Below, in pieces: positions 1 to 5,211 of a stretch of 5,211 nucleotides of DNA. Numbering within the stretch: position 1 is the stretch's first letter; each line of letters begins with the position of its first letter. The DNA comes from Spirochaetaceae bacterium (lineage in GTDB: Bacteria > Spirochaetota > Spirochaetia > Treponematales > Breznakiellaceae): contig JAITRV010000127.1 in the NCBI GenBank assembly GCA_031288215.1, forward strand, positions 1 to 5,211, written 5' to 3'. The translations under genes and the position numbers were made by a program. The notes beneath the pieces were generated by a model, which was not told where the DNA came from, did not search any database, and saw only the letters and a program-made list of their open reading frames with translations.

Positions 1-12
1 GGCGAATTTTTC

Positions 13-40
13 TTGACAAAGCGCGCCAGGGGAATAATAG
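13..40 (+). promoter_or_regulatory. Candidate sigma-70-type promoter upstream of rpoN
   Basis: A perfect TTGACA (-35) at 13-18 is followed after 16 bp by TAATAG at 35-40, a poor -10 match (3 of 6). Transcription would start near 47 and give rpoN a leader of about 190 nt. The -35 is convincing and the -10 is weak. The site could instead serve something else, or be chance in AT-rich sequence. Confidence 0.4.
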
Positions 41-62
41 TTTTATGTGGGATGTTTTTCAT

Positions 63-85
63 CCTCCGGGCTTGAGCCTGAGGGG
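63..85 (+). other. GC-rich hairpin in the rpoN leader
   Basis: CCTCCGGGC (63-71) can fold back on GCCTGAGGGG (76-85) around a TTGA loop, with one bulged A (81) and two G-U pairs. No T-tract follows on either strand, so it is not a standard intrinsic terminator. If transcription starts near 47, this would be the first structure of the 5' leader. The octamer GGGCTTGA also occurs twice here (68-75 and 83-90). Function unknown. Confidence 0.4.
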
Positions 86-98
86 CTTGAAGTCTTAC

Positions 99-118
99 TA
101 TTAAAAATTATTAAAAAT
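99..118. repeat. Tandem 10-bp direct repeat, TATTAAAAAT x2
   Basis: Two exact abutting copies of TATTAAAAAT lie at 99-108 and 109-118. The 10-bp period is close to one helical turn, which would put both A-tracts on the same DNA face. That is compatible with intrinsic bending or a protein site, but AT-rich low complexity is an equally good explanation. Confidence 0.7.
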
Positions 119-180
119 AACCGGTAAAAAAAAAGAACGAGAGGGATGGAATAGAGGGAACGAGTATTTGAGTAGATACG

Positions 181-222
181 ATTGAATAGCTTATCGAAGC
201 ATGAGTCTATTCAATATTTTTT
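181..222 (+). promoter_or_regulatory. Inverted repeat plus T6, attenuator- or operator-like
   Basis: ATTGAATAG (181-189) and CTATTCAAT (207-215) form a perfect 9-bp inverted repeat around a 17-nt loop. The loop itself contains a CTT/AAG mini-stem. T6 follows at 217-222, and the rpoN ribosome binding site starts only three bases later. As RNA this has the shape of an intrinsic terminator, but the stem has just two G-C pairs, so any termination would be weak. It could be an attenuator, a hairpin affecting translation start, or a DNA-level operator dyad. The sequence does not discriminate between these. Confidence 0.5.
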
Positions 223-224
223 AT

Positions 225-231
225 AGAGGAG
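225..231 (+). promoter_or_regulatory. Ribosome binding site of rpoN
   Basis: AGAGGAG ends 7 nt before the GTG at 239. It fixes that non-ATG codon as the start, and the resulting N terminus matches the conserved sigma-54 region I. Confidence 0.85.
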
Positions 232-238
232 TTTATTC

Positions 239-1597
239 GTGCAGTTGCAGCGTCCGGCGCTCACCCAGGAGCAGCGGCTTAAAATGAGCCCCCAGCTCTT
301 TCAGTCCATTAAGCTGATGGAATTGCCTATTATGGACCTCCGGGGTAAGATCGAAGAGGAGATCGAGCGGAACCCCGCCCTGGAGATTCTGGAGGACCGT
401 TCCACGATTTCCCTGGATGCCGCCTATACTCCCCGAAAAGAGGAAGATGATTACTTCGAAGTTACCTCCGATTCGGGATTTATCCGCCGGGGAGGGGATG
501 AGGCGGCGGAGGAGCGGCATAAATTCATCGAAGGGGCCCTTTCCCGGCCTGAAACCCTCCAGGAACACCTCCTCTGGCAGCTCAGACTCCAGCCCATAGA
601 CGACCGCCTCCGCCAAATCGGGGAACTCCTCATCCAAAACCTCAATGAGGACGGGTTTCACAAGGAACCGGTGGCGGCCCTCCTGAAGGATCAGGACAAA
701 CGCCTGATCCGGCGGGCCCTCTGCCTGGTCCAAACCCTGGACCCGCCGGGGACCTGTACCGCGGATTACCGGGAATCCCTCCGGGTCCAGGCTTCCCTCC
801 TGCCCGACGCCCCCGAGGGCATGAGGGAGGCCCTGGACCACCTGGAATTGCTTGAACGGGGAAAAATCGCCGAGGCCGCCAGGAAAATGGGCCGCACCGA
901 GGCGGAATTGAGGGCGATCCTGGAACGGATCAAGGAGCTTTCCCCCTTTCCCGGCAGGCAGTTTGCCTCGGAGGATACCCGCTATGTGGTTCCCGATGTC
1001 CAGGTTCTCAGGAAAGAAGGGGAATTTGTCCTCGTCCTCAACGACGAGGAGATTCCCATATTGGGGATAAATCCCTTTTTTATGAAAATTTCCGATACCA
1101 AGGGCGGGGAAAAGCCGGTTCGGGATTTTGCACGGGAAAACATCAAGGAAGCCCGGTGGTTCATCCAGTCGATAAACCTGCGGAACCACACCCTGCTGCG
1201 GGTATCCCGGGCCATCGTGGAATTCCAGCGGGCCTTCTTCGTCAAGGGCCCCAAGCACATCACCCCCCTCACCCTGAAGGACATCGCCCAGGAATTGGGG
1301 GTCCACGAGACCACGATTTCCCGGGCCGCCAACGGGAAATATATGCAGACCGAATGGGGCATCTTTGAGATCCGGCATTTTTTCACCAATTCCATCAGCG
1401 GCGCCGGGTCCACCGGCTCCCGGTATTCCAAGGAGGGGGTAAAGGAAACGATTCGGGAGCTCATAAACACCGAGGCCCGGCATTTTTCGGATCAGGAGAT
1501 TTCAGACCTGCTTTCCAAGCGGGGAATTGCTATTGCCCGGCGTACCGTCACCAAGTACCGGAAAGAGCTGGACCTGGGCACGTCCTATACCCGGTAA
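239..1597 (+). CDS. rpoN: RNA polymerase sigma-54 factor RpoN
   Basis: Alternative sigma factor that directs RNA polymerase to -24/-12 promoters and needs an AAA+ enhancer-binding protein to open them. At 452 aa it is of normal family length. Residues 1-52 are the glutamine/leucine-rich region I contacted by activators (LTQEQRLKMSPQLFQSIKLM and a following ERNPALE). Residues 53-100 are the short acidic region II. The core-binding domain follows from about 105 to 300, with LNEDGF at 135-140 and QTLDPPG at 165-171. The helix-turn-helix lies near 345-366 (LKDIAQELGVHETTISRAANGKYM). The RpoN box at 433-442 reads ARRTVTKYRK, against the canonical ARRTVAKYRE, so two positions differ. The start is GTG, supported by AGAGGAG 7 nt upstream. 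hpf follows after 56 bp and is probably co-transcribed. No sigma-54 activator is encoded here. The protein looks intact and the identification is very secure. Confidence 0.98.
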   Translation: MQLQRPALTQEQRLKMSPQLFQSIKLMELPIMDLRGKIEEEIERNPALEILEDRSTISLDAAYTPRKEEDDYFEVTSDSGFIRRGGDEAAEERHKFIEGALSRPETLQEHLLWQLRLQPIDDRLRQIGELLIQNLNEDGFHKEPVAALLKDQDKRLIRRALCLVQTLDPPGTCTADYRESLRVQASLLPDAPEGMREALDHLELLERGKIAEAARKMGRTEAELRAILERIKELSPFPGRQFASEDTRYVVPDVQVLRKEGEFVLVLNDEEIPILGINPFFMKISDTKGGEKPVRDFARENIKEARWFIQSINLRNHTLLRVSRAIVEFQRAFFVKGPKHITPLTLKDIAQELGVHETTISRAANGKYMQTEWGIFEIRHFFTNSISGAGSTGSRYSKEGVKETIRELINTEARHFSDQEISDLLSKRGIAIARRTVTKYRKELDLGTSYTR

Positions 1598-1608
1598 GGG
1601 AATCATTC

Positions 1609-1628
1609 AGGGCCCTCGTGGGGGCCTT
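1609..1628 (+). other. Short GC-rich hairpin between rpoN and hpf
   Basis: AGGGCCC (1609-1615) can pair with GGGCCTT (1622-1628) around a 6-nt loop, giving seven pairs including one G-U. No T-run follows, so complete termination is unlikely. It could stabilise or separate the two parts of an rpoN-hpf transcript. It sits 13 nt before the hpf ribosome binding site. Confidence 0.35.
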
Positions 1629-1641
1629 AACATACAACAAC

Positions 1642-1647
1642 GGAGGA
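1642..1647 (+). promoter_or_regulatory. Ribosome binding site of hpf
   Basis: GGAGGA lies 6 nt before the ATG at 1654. It shows that translation starts there and not at the in-frame GTG at 1618, which would add 12 non-conserved residues and run through the binding site. Confidence 0.88.
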
Positions 1648-1653
1648 AATTAC

Positions 1654-1944
1654 ATGAATTTTGATATCAAGGCAGTCCATTTTACCCTGAGAGAGGATAC
1701 CAAGGAGTATCTGGATCGGAAGATCGCCCGTATTCACAATGCGGAGAATATGATCGTCGATCTTAAATTTACCTTTACCAAAGACAAGGACTTCGTCGTT
1801 GAAGCAACGGTCAACTTCCGTTGGGGTGTTTCCGTGCATTTGTCGGAACATGATTTCGAGCTTACCCCGGCCCTCGATAAACTCATCGATAAGCTGGATG
1901 CGAAGATCATCAAAGAAAAGGAGAAGGTGAGCGAAAAACGCTAG
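1654..1944 (+). CDS. hpf: Short-form ribosome hibernation-promoting factor (HPF/RaiA, sigma-54 modulation family)
   Basis: Cytoplasmic protein of the ribosome-associated inhibitor family. Members bind the small subunit near the A and P sites and inactivate ribosomes in stationary phase or stress. From the ATG at 1654 it is 96 aa, the short form: it lacks the C-terminal dimerisation domain of long HPF. The visible pattern is an N-terminal strand (FDIKAVHFTL), a basic helix (residues 13-29), a strand with alternating residues (VDLKFTFTKDKDF, 35-47), a second strand (FVVEATVNF), then a C-terminal helix rich in Lys and Asp (PALDKLIDKLDAKI) and a charged tail. The segment 56-71, usually the most recognisable part before the last helix (dMYaAID), reads RWGVSVHLSEHDFELT and is divergent. 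It lies directly after rpoN, the classic neighbourhood behind the old name sigma-54 modulation protein. Family membership is well supported. RaiA versus HPF behaviour cannot be told from sequence. Confidence 0.88.
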   Translation: MNFDIKAVHFTLREDTKEYLDRKIARIHNAENMIVDLKFTFTKDKDFVVEATVNFRWGVSVHLSEHDFELTPALDKLIDKLDAKIIKEKEKVSEKR

Positions 1945-1947
1945 GAG

Positions 1948-4719
1948 TTACGGGCGGGTCAACTGCTCCTGCAGAACGGTATACATGGTTTTTAAGTCGA
2001 TGGGTTTGCCGAGGTGGGCGTTCATGCCCGCTTCGGCGGCCTGACGAATGTCCTCCTGCAAGACGTTGGCGGTCATGGCGATAATGCTGACCTGCAGGGC
2101 GTCATTCCGGTCCAGGCCGCGGATCTCCCGGGTGGCGGAACAGCCGTCCATGACGGGCATCTGCATATCCATGAGGATCACGTCGAAGTAGCCCTCGGGG
2201 GAAGCTTGGAAGCGGCTCACCGCCTCCCGGCCGTTGATCGCGGTTTCCAGGGTAATCCCGGTATCTCCCAGGAGTTCCAGGATGATCTCCCGGTTAATAT
2301 CCACATCGTCCACCACGAGGCACCGTTTACCGGAAAAATTGTAGGCCTCCGTGGGATTTTCGTCTGATCGCTCCCCGGAAACCGCCGTGAGAGCGGGATT
2401 GGCGGAGCAGCGGATGATAAAACTGAAGGTGCTCCCCTGCCCTTCGACGCTGCGGAGGCTGATTTCCCCCCCCATCATCTCCACCAGGCTCTTGGAGATC
2501 ACCAGCCCGAGGCCCGTTCCCCCGTAAATCCGGGTGACGCTGACGTCGGCCTGTTCAAAGGGCCGGAAAAGCCGGGCCGCCTGCTGTTCGCTGATGCCGA
2601 TGCCGTAATCGGTCACCGCAAAGGAGAAGCTGCTCAATCCCTCCGTCTCCTGGGGCAGTTCCTCCACGGTAAGCTCCACCCGGCTGTTCCGGTGGGAAAA
2701 TTTGATGGCGTTGGACAGGAGGTTAATCAGCACCTGATTAAGCCGCAGGGAGTCGGTCCGTACCGCGTCGTTGACGATGTTGTTCATCCTGAGGATCAGA
2801 TCGATATCCTGCTCCCGGGCCCGGGGGGTCATCATGGACACCACCGAATCGATGTTGGTGGTAAGGGAGAATTCCTCCTCCTCCAGGGAAAGTTTTCCCG
2901 ATTCGATCTTGCTGAAATCCAGGATATCGTTGATGACCCCCAGCAGATGGCGGGAGGAGTTGTCGATCTTTTCCAGACAACTGCGGATCTTGTCGAGATC
3001 CGTGGAAGGCTTGGCGATCTGGGCCATGCCGATGATCGCGTTCATGGGGGTCCGGATCTCGTGGCTCATCCGGGAAAGGAAGTCGCTCTTGGCCTGGTTC
3101 GCGGCCTCCGCGGCGATCTTTGCCTGGGTGAGCTGGGTTACGTCGCTGAGGATCAGCATCACGCAGACCGGGTCCGCGGAGCCGTCGGGGGCCGCCGAAG
3201 GCAGGGACATATCCTCGGGGGAAAAGTCCCCGCCTTCGGCCCGGCGAAGGTACAGGGTATAGTTCCGCAGGCCCCCGCCGCAGGGCAGGGTGATGCTGTC
3301 GACATAGATGCTGCCCGCGGCGGCGCTTTCAAAGAGTTCCGCGGCCTCATCCTCAAGGTCCTCCGAAGCCCCGGAGGAGCATATCCGGGCCAATACCTGG
3401 GGGTCCTCCGCCCGCAAATCGTCATGGGCAAAGATATTCCCCATGGCCTGATTGTAAAAGACCATGCGGCGGCAGCCGTCGAACAGGGCCAGGGCGTTGG
3501 GAACCGCGTCCAGGTGGGACCGGATCACCTCCAGCGTGGTATTGACCCCGGCGATGATGTGGTAGTAGTCCCCCTGGCGGGAAGAATAATCCCCCCGGGG
3601 ATCCAGCCGTCCCCCCCGGGCGGCCTGGGTGATGAGGTCTATATCGGAGATCACCCCTTTTATCGAATTGGACATGGTCACAAAGGCCTCGCCCAACTGG
3701 CCGATCTCGTCCTTCCGGCGGATCAGCCGTTCCGGCAGGCGGAGGATCAATTCCCCCCGGGCGAGGAGGAGGGCGTTGCCGGTGATGAGCCGCAGGGGTT
3801 CGGTGAGGATCCGCCGGATAAAGACATAGAGGATCAGCATGAATAAAGCCAGGAGGATCACCGTTAAGAAGAGGCTGATCAGGATGGCCTTCCGGGTGCC
3901 CAGGGTAAGATCATCCCGGGGGGCTTCGATGGTCAGGGTCCAGCGGGTCCCCCGGATCGGGGCGTAGCAAAAAAAAAGCCGGCCCGCTCCCCTCTGAACC
4001 ATGGCCGATCCGGTCTGGCCCTGTACCATATGGGACAGCATGGCCCACTGGGTTCCCTCAAACCCGTAGGTCTTGAGGATCGACTCCTGAAACAGGACCT
4101 TGTCCTTATCCCGGTGGGCCAGGTATTCCCCTTCTTCGTTAATGATAAAGGCGGTACTTCCCGCCCCGATGGTGAGGTCGTTGAGGAGGTCTTTGAGGAT
4201 ATTGTACTGGTAGCTCCCCACCAGATAGCTGATGATCTCCCCCTGCCGGGACCGGATCGGCAGGCCCATCACGATCTCCACCCCGTTGGAGGTGTTTTCC
4301 ACCACCAGATTGCCCGTCTGCTGCATCATAACAAAGAGTTCCCGTTCGGAAATATCCGGGGGAGAAACCGTACTGCCCGTTTCCAGCAAGCCCTGGGGCG
4401 TATACAGGCCGATCCAGACGAATTCGATCCCCCCTATTGCCCGGTCCAGCAGGGCCTGTTTCTCCCGGTTCGAAGCCGTCGGGGAACTGAAGGTCTCGTC
4501 CGACCGGATCAGGAACAGCCGGTCCGACAGGAGGTGGAGGGTGCTCTCGATATTTTGCGCCGCGGTCTTGACCATGGGCTGCAGGGTGCCTAAAAGGAGG
4601 GTATCCGTGAGGGTCTCCATGAAGTAGATCATGACACAGACCAGGATAGCGGCCAAACCGATGAGAACCGGGGCGGCGGTAAAAAAAATTTTTCTGCTGA
4701 TTCCTCGGCCTGCTTTCAA
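1948..4719 (-). CDS. Membrane hybrid sensor histidine kinase (dCache-HAMP-PAS-HisKA-HATPase-REC)
   Basis: Inner-membrane sensor that should autophosphorylate on His and pass the phosphate to its own receiver domain. It is 923 aa. Transmembrane segments lie near 11-34 and 278-301, flanking an extracytoplasmic double-Cache-like domain (about 40-270) that lacks the RxWY amino-acid-binding signature, so the ligand is unknown. A HAMP domain follows (about 302-356), then a second HAMP-like stretch (360-400), a weak PAS domain (about 400-530) ending in SDVTQLTQAK, and a coiled linker. The H-box SHEIRTPMNAIIG gives His553. The ATPase shows the N-box Asn670, G1 DYGIGI (704-709), F-box (718-721) and G2 GGTGLGL (733-739). 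The C-terminal receiver has the acidic pair Asp804-Asp805, phosphoacceptor Asp851 in LMDMQMPVMDG, Thr883 and Lys905, so all key residues are present. The start is TTG at 4719, with GGAGAG 8 nt upstream; the next Met is inside the first membrane segment. It sits 21 bp behind the lipoprotein gene and probably shares its transcript. There is no output domain, HPt or partner regulator in the window. Confidence 0.95.
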   Translation of the reverse strand: MKAGRGISRKIFFTAAPVLIGLAAILVCVMIYFMETLTDTLLLGTLQPMVKTAAQNIESTLHLLSDRLFLIRSDETFSSPTASNREKQALLDRAIGGIEFVWIGLYTPQGLLETGSTVSPPDISERELFVMMQQTGNLVVENTSNGVEIVMGLPIRSRQGEIISYLVGSYQYNILKDLLNDLTIGAGSTAFIINEEGEYLAHRDKDKVLFQESILKTYGFEGTQWAMLSHMVQGQTGSAMVQRGAGRLFFCYAPIRGTRWTLTIEAPRDDLTLGTRKAILISLFLTVILLALFMLILYVFIRRILTEPLRLITGNALLLARGELILRLPERLIRRKDEIGQLGEAFVTMSNSIKGVISDIDLITQAARGGRLDPRGDYSSRQGDYYHIIAGVNTTLEVIRSHLDAVPNALALFDGCRRMVFYNQAMGNIFAHDDLRAEDPQVLARICSSGASEDLEDEAAELFESAAAGSIYVDSITLPCGGGLRNYTLYLRRAEGGDFSPEDMSLPSAAPDGSADPVCVMLILSDVTQLTQAKIAAEAANQAKSDFLSRMSHEIRTPMNAIIGMAQIAKPSTDLDKIRSCLEKIDNSSRHLLGVINDILDFSKIESGKLSLEEEEFSLTTNIDSVVSMMTPRAREQDIDLILRMNNIVNDAVRTDSLRLNQVLINLLSNAIKFSHRNSRVELTVEELPQETEGLSSFSFAVTDYGIGISEQQAARLFRPFEQADVSVTRIYGGTGLGLVISKSLVEMMGGEISLRSVEGQGSTFSFIIRCSANPALTAVSGERSDENPTEAYNFSGKRCLVVDDVDINREIILELLGDTGITLETAINGREAVSRFQASPEGYFDVILMDMQMPVMDGCSATREIRGLDRNDALQVSIIAMTANVLQEDIRQAAEAGMNAHLGKPIDLKTMYTVLQEQLTRP

Positions 4720-4727
4720 ACTATCGT

Positions 4728-4733
4728 CTCTCC
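4728..4733 (-). promoter_or_regulatory. Ribosome binding site of the hybrid kinase
   Basis: On the minus strand GGAGAG precedes the TTG at 4719 by 8 nt. It decides this rare start codon, since no ATG occurs before the first membrane helix. It lies in the 21-bp gap after the lipoprotein stop, so the kinase is translated from its own site within a shared transcript. Confidence 0.8.
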
Positions 4734-4740
4734 GAAGGGC

Positions 4741-5181
4741 TTAATAGGACAGGTTCACAAAGGCCGCGGCGGTATCCCCGGCCTGGGCCTTTTCAACGGC
4801 CTTCCGGGCTAAGAGCACAAAAGCCTGGTACGAGGCCGTCGCCCCCGCCAGGGCGTCTATGTCAGCGACATCCTGGCTGTTTAAGAGCGCCATCGCGTAA
4901 ATTCGGGTGTATTCATTCGGATACGTGCCGGTAGTCTCTTTCATGAGCCGCGTATATTCCATATCCCAGGATTTCATGAAGCCGCTGAGGTTCTTCGCGT
5001 TGTATTCAACCATGACGATCCTGCCGTTACTCACCCGGATGGTGACGAATTCCTTCCATCCATGGTGATCAAAGCTCGAAGATTCAGCCGTATAGTATCC
5101 ATCCTTCATAGAAGAAGTCCCCGGGGTGCAGCCGGTCAGGGGTAAAAAAACAGTCACTAAGAACAGGTATCTCATCTTCAT
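4741..5181 (-). CDS. Exported lipoprotein with FMN-binding (flavinylation-like) domain
   Basis: Small exported lipoprotein of 146 aa from the ATG at 5181. The signal peptide is basic (MKMR), then hydrophobic (YLFLVTVFLP), ending in the lipobox LTGC with lipidated Cys18. The mature part opens with KDGYYTAESSSFDHHGWKEF, then a strand pair (VTIRVSNGRIVMVEYN) and near the end DALAGATAS (109-117). This fits the small FMN_bind fold; in NqrC/RnfG-type proteins the Thr of a D-x-x-(S/T)-G-A-T-x-(S/T) motif is covalently flavinylated by ApbE. The equivalent here would be Thr115, with Ala in place of the usual Ser before GAT. It resembles the treponemal 'major membrane immunogen' lipoprotein family, a recollection, not a search result. 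Start choice: GTG 5184, ATG 5181 and ATG 5175 are all in frame. The only purine-rich site (GAAG, 5190-5193) is 8 nt before 5181, which favours it. It is the first gene of a likely operon with the kinase. Lipoprotein status is secure; flavin binding is inferred. Confidence 0.85.
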   Translation of the reverse strand: MKMRYLFLVTVFLPLTGCTPGTSSMKDGYYTAESSSFDHHGWKEFVTIRVSNGRIVMVEYNAKNLSGFMKSWDMEYTRLMKETTGTYPNEYTRIYAMALLNSQDVADIDALAGATASYQAFVLLARKAVEKAQAGDTAAAFVNLSY

Positions 5182-5205
5182 CACAATATCTTCGAATCTG
5201 CTTCT

Positions 5206-5211
5206 ATTTTA
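5206..5211 (-). promoter_or_regulatory. Possible -10 element for the lipoprotein-kinase operon
   Basis: On the minus strand the last six bases read TAAAAT, a 5-of-6 match to TATAAT. Transcription would start about 15-20 nt before the lipoprotein start. The -35 region lies outside the window, so this is only a candidate. Confidence 0.25.

Noticed and set aside
1..104. Open reading stretches at the left edge (frame 1 to 75, frame 3 to 104) as the tail of an upstream gene
   Set aside because: Both are too short to recognise, and they overlap a TTGACA promoter-like element; neither frame has clear coding character.
201..287. 28-codon upstream frame starting in the hairpin loop and overlapping the rpoN start
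   Set aside because: Only a weak GAAG lies upstream and there is no coding signature; possible as an inhibitory leader frame but not supportable.
233..1483. 416-codon open frame on the minus strand antisense to rpoN
   Set aside because: It is exactly opposite a fully conserved rpoN, has no recognisable domain, and is rich in Gly, Pro and Leu, as expected of an antisense shadow of GC-rich codons.
1618..1653. Longer 108-aa version of hpf starting at GTG 1618
   Set aside because: The extra residues are not family-like and cover a strong GGAGGA ribosome binding site placed correctly for ATG 1654.
1822..1838. GG-N10-GC spacing inside hpf resembling a sigma-54 promoter
   Set aside because: The -24 part is GGGG instead of TGGC, it is intragenic, and it would fire toward the convergent kinase; chance match.
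1928..1972. Bidirectional intrinsic terminator between hpf and the kinase
   Set aside because: The stems are only 4-5 bp and there is no T-tract on either strand, so it is not annotated as a terminator.
2692..3846. 384-codon open frame on the plus strand antisense to the kinase
   Set aside because: It lies within the intact kinase gene and has Gly/Pro/His/Asp-rich composition with no motif; a shadow frame.

Overview
This window looks like chromosomal DNA from a spirochaete, most likely a Treponema-like organism with fairly GC-rich coding sequence, of the kind found among termite-gut treponemes. That placement is an inference. It rests on the overall sequence character, the use of GTG and TTG starts, and a short FMN-binding-type lipoprotein resembling a family I associate with treponemes. 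No rRNA or other phylogenetic marker is present to settle it.

Layout. Positions 1-238 are a leader or intergenic region. It holds a candidate sigma-70-type promoter, a GC-rich hairpin, a tandem 10-bp AT-rich repeat, an A9 tract and a 9-bp inverted repeat followed by T6, directly before the ribosome binding site of rpoN. rpoN (sigma-54, 452 aa) and a short hpf/raiA-type ribosome hibernation factor (96 aa) follow on the plus strand, probably as one transcript. On the minus strand, reading inward from the right edge, come a small lipoprotein with a flavinylation-like motif and, 21 bp downstream, a 923-aa membrane hybrid sensor histidine kinase. The kinase and hpf stop codons face each other with only 3 bp between them.

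How the genes work together. The left unit pairs the alternative sigma factor with a ribosome-hibernation protein, a neighbourhood conserved in many bacteria. Here it lacks the downstream PTS-type genes (ptsN, rapZ) often seen in proteobacteria. The right unit looks like a two-gene signalling operon: an exported, possibly FMN-carrying lipoprotein followed by a dCache-HAMP-PAS-HisKA-HATPase-REC kinase. No response regulator with an output domain and no HPt protein is in the window, so the phosphorelay must continue elsewhere. Most of the window is ordinary. The points most worth a second look are the lipoprotein/kinase pairing, the T8 and T9 homopolymer tracts inside the kinase gene, and the structured rpoN leader. 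I found no RNA genes, mobile elements or CRISPR arrays.
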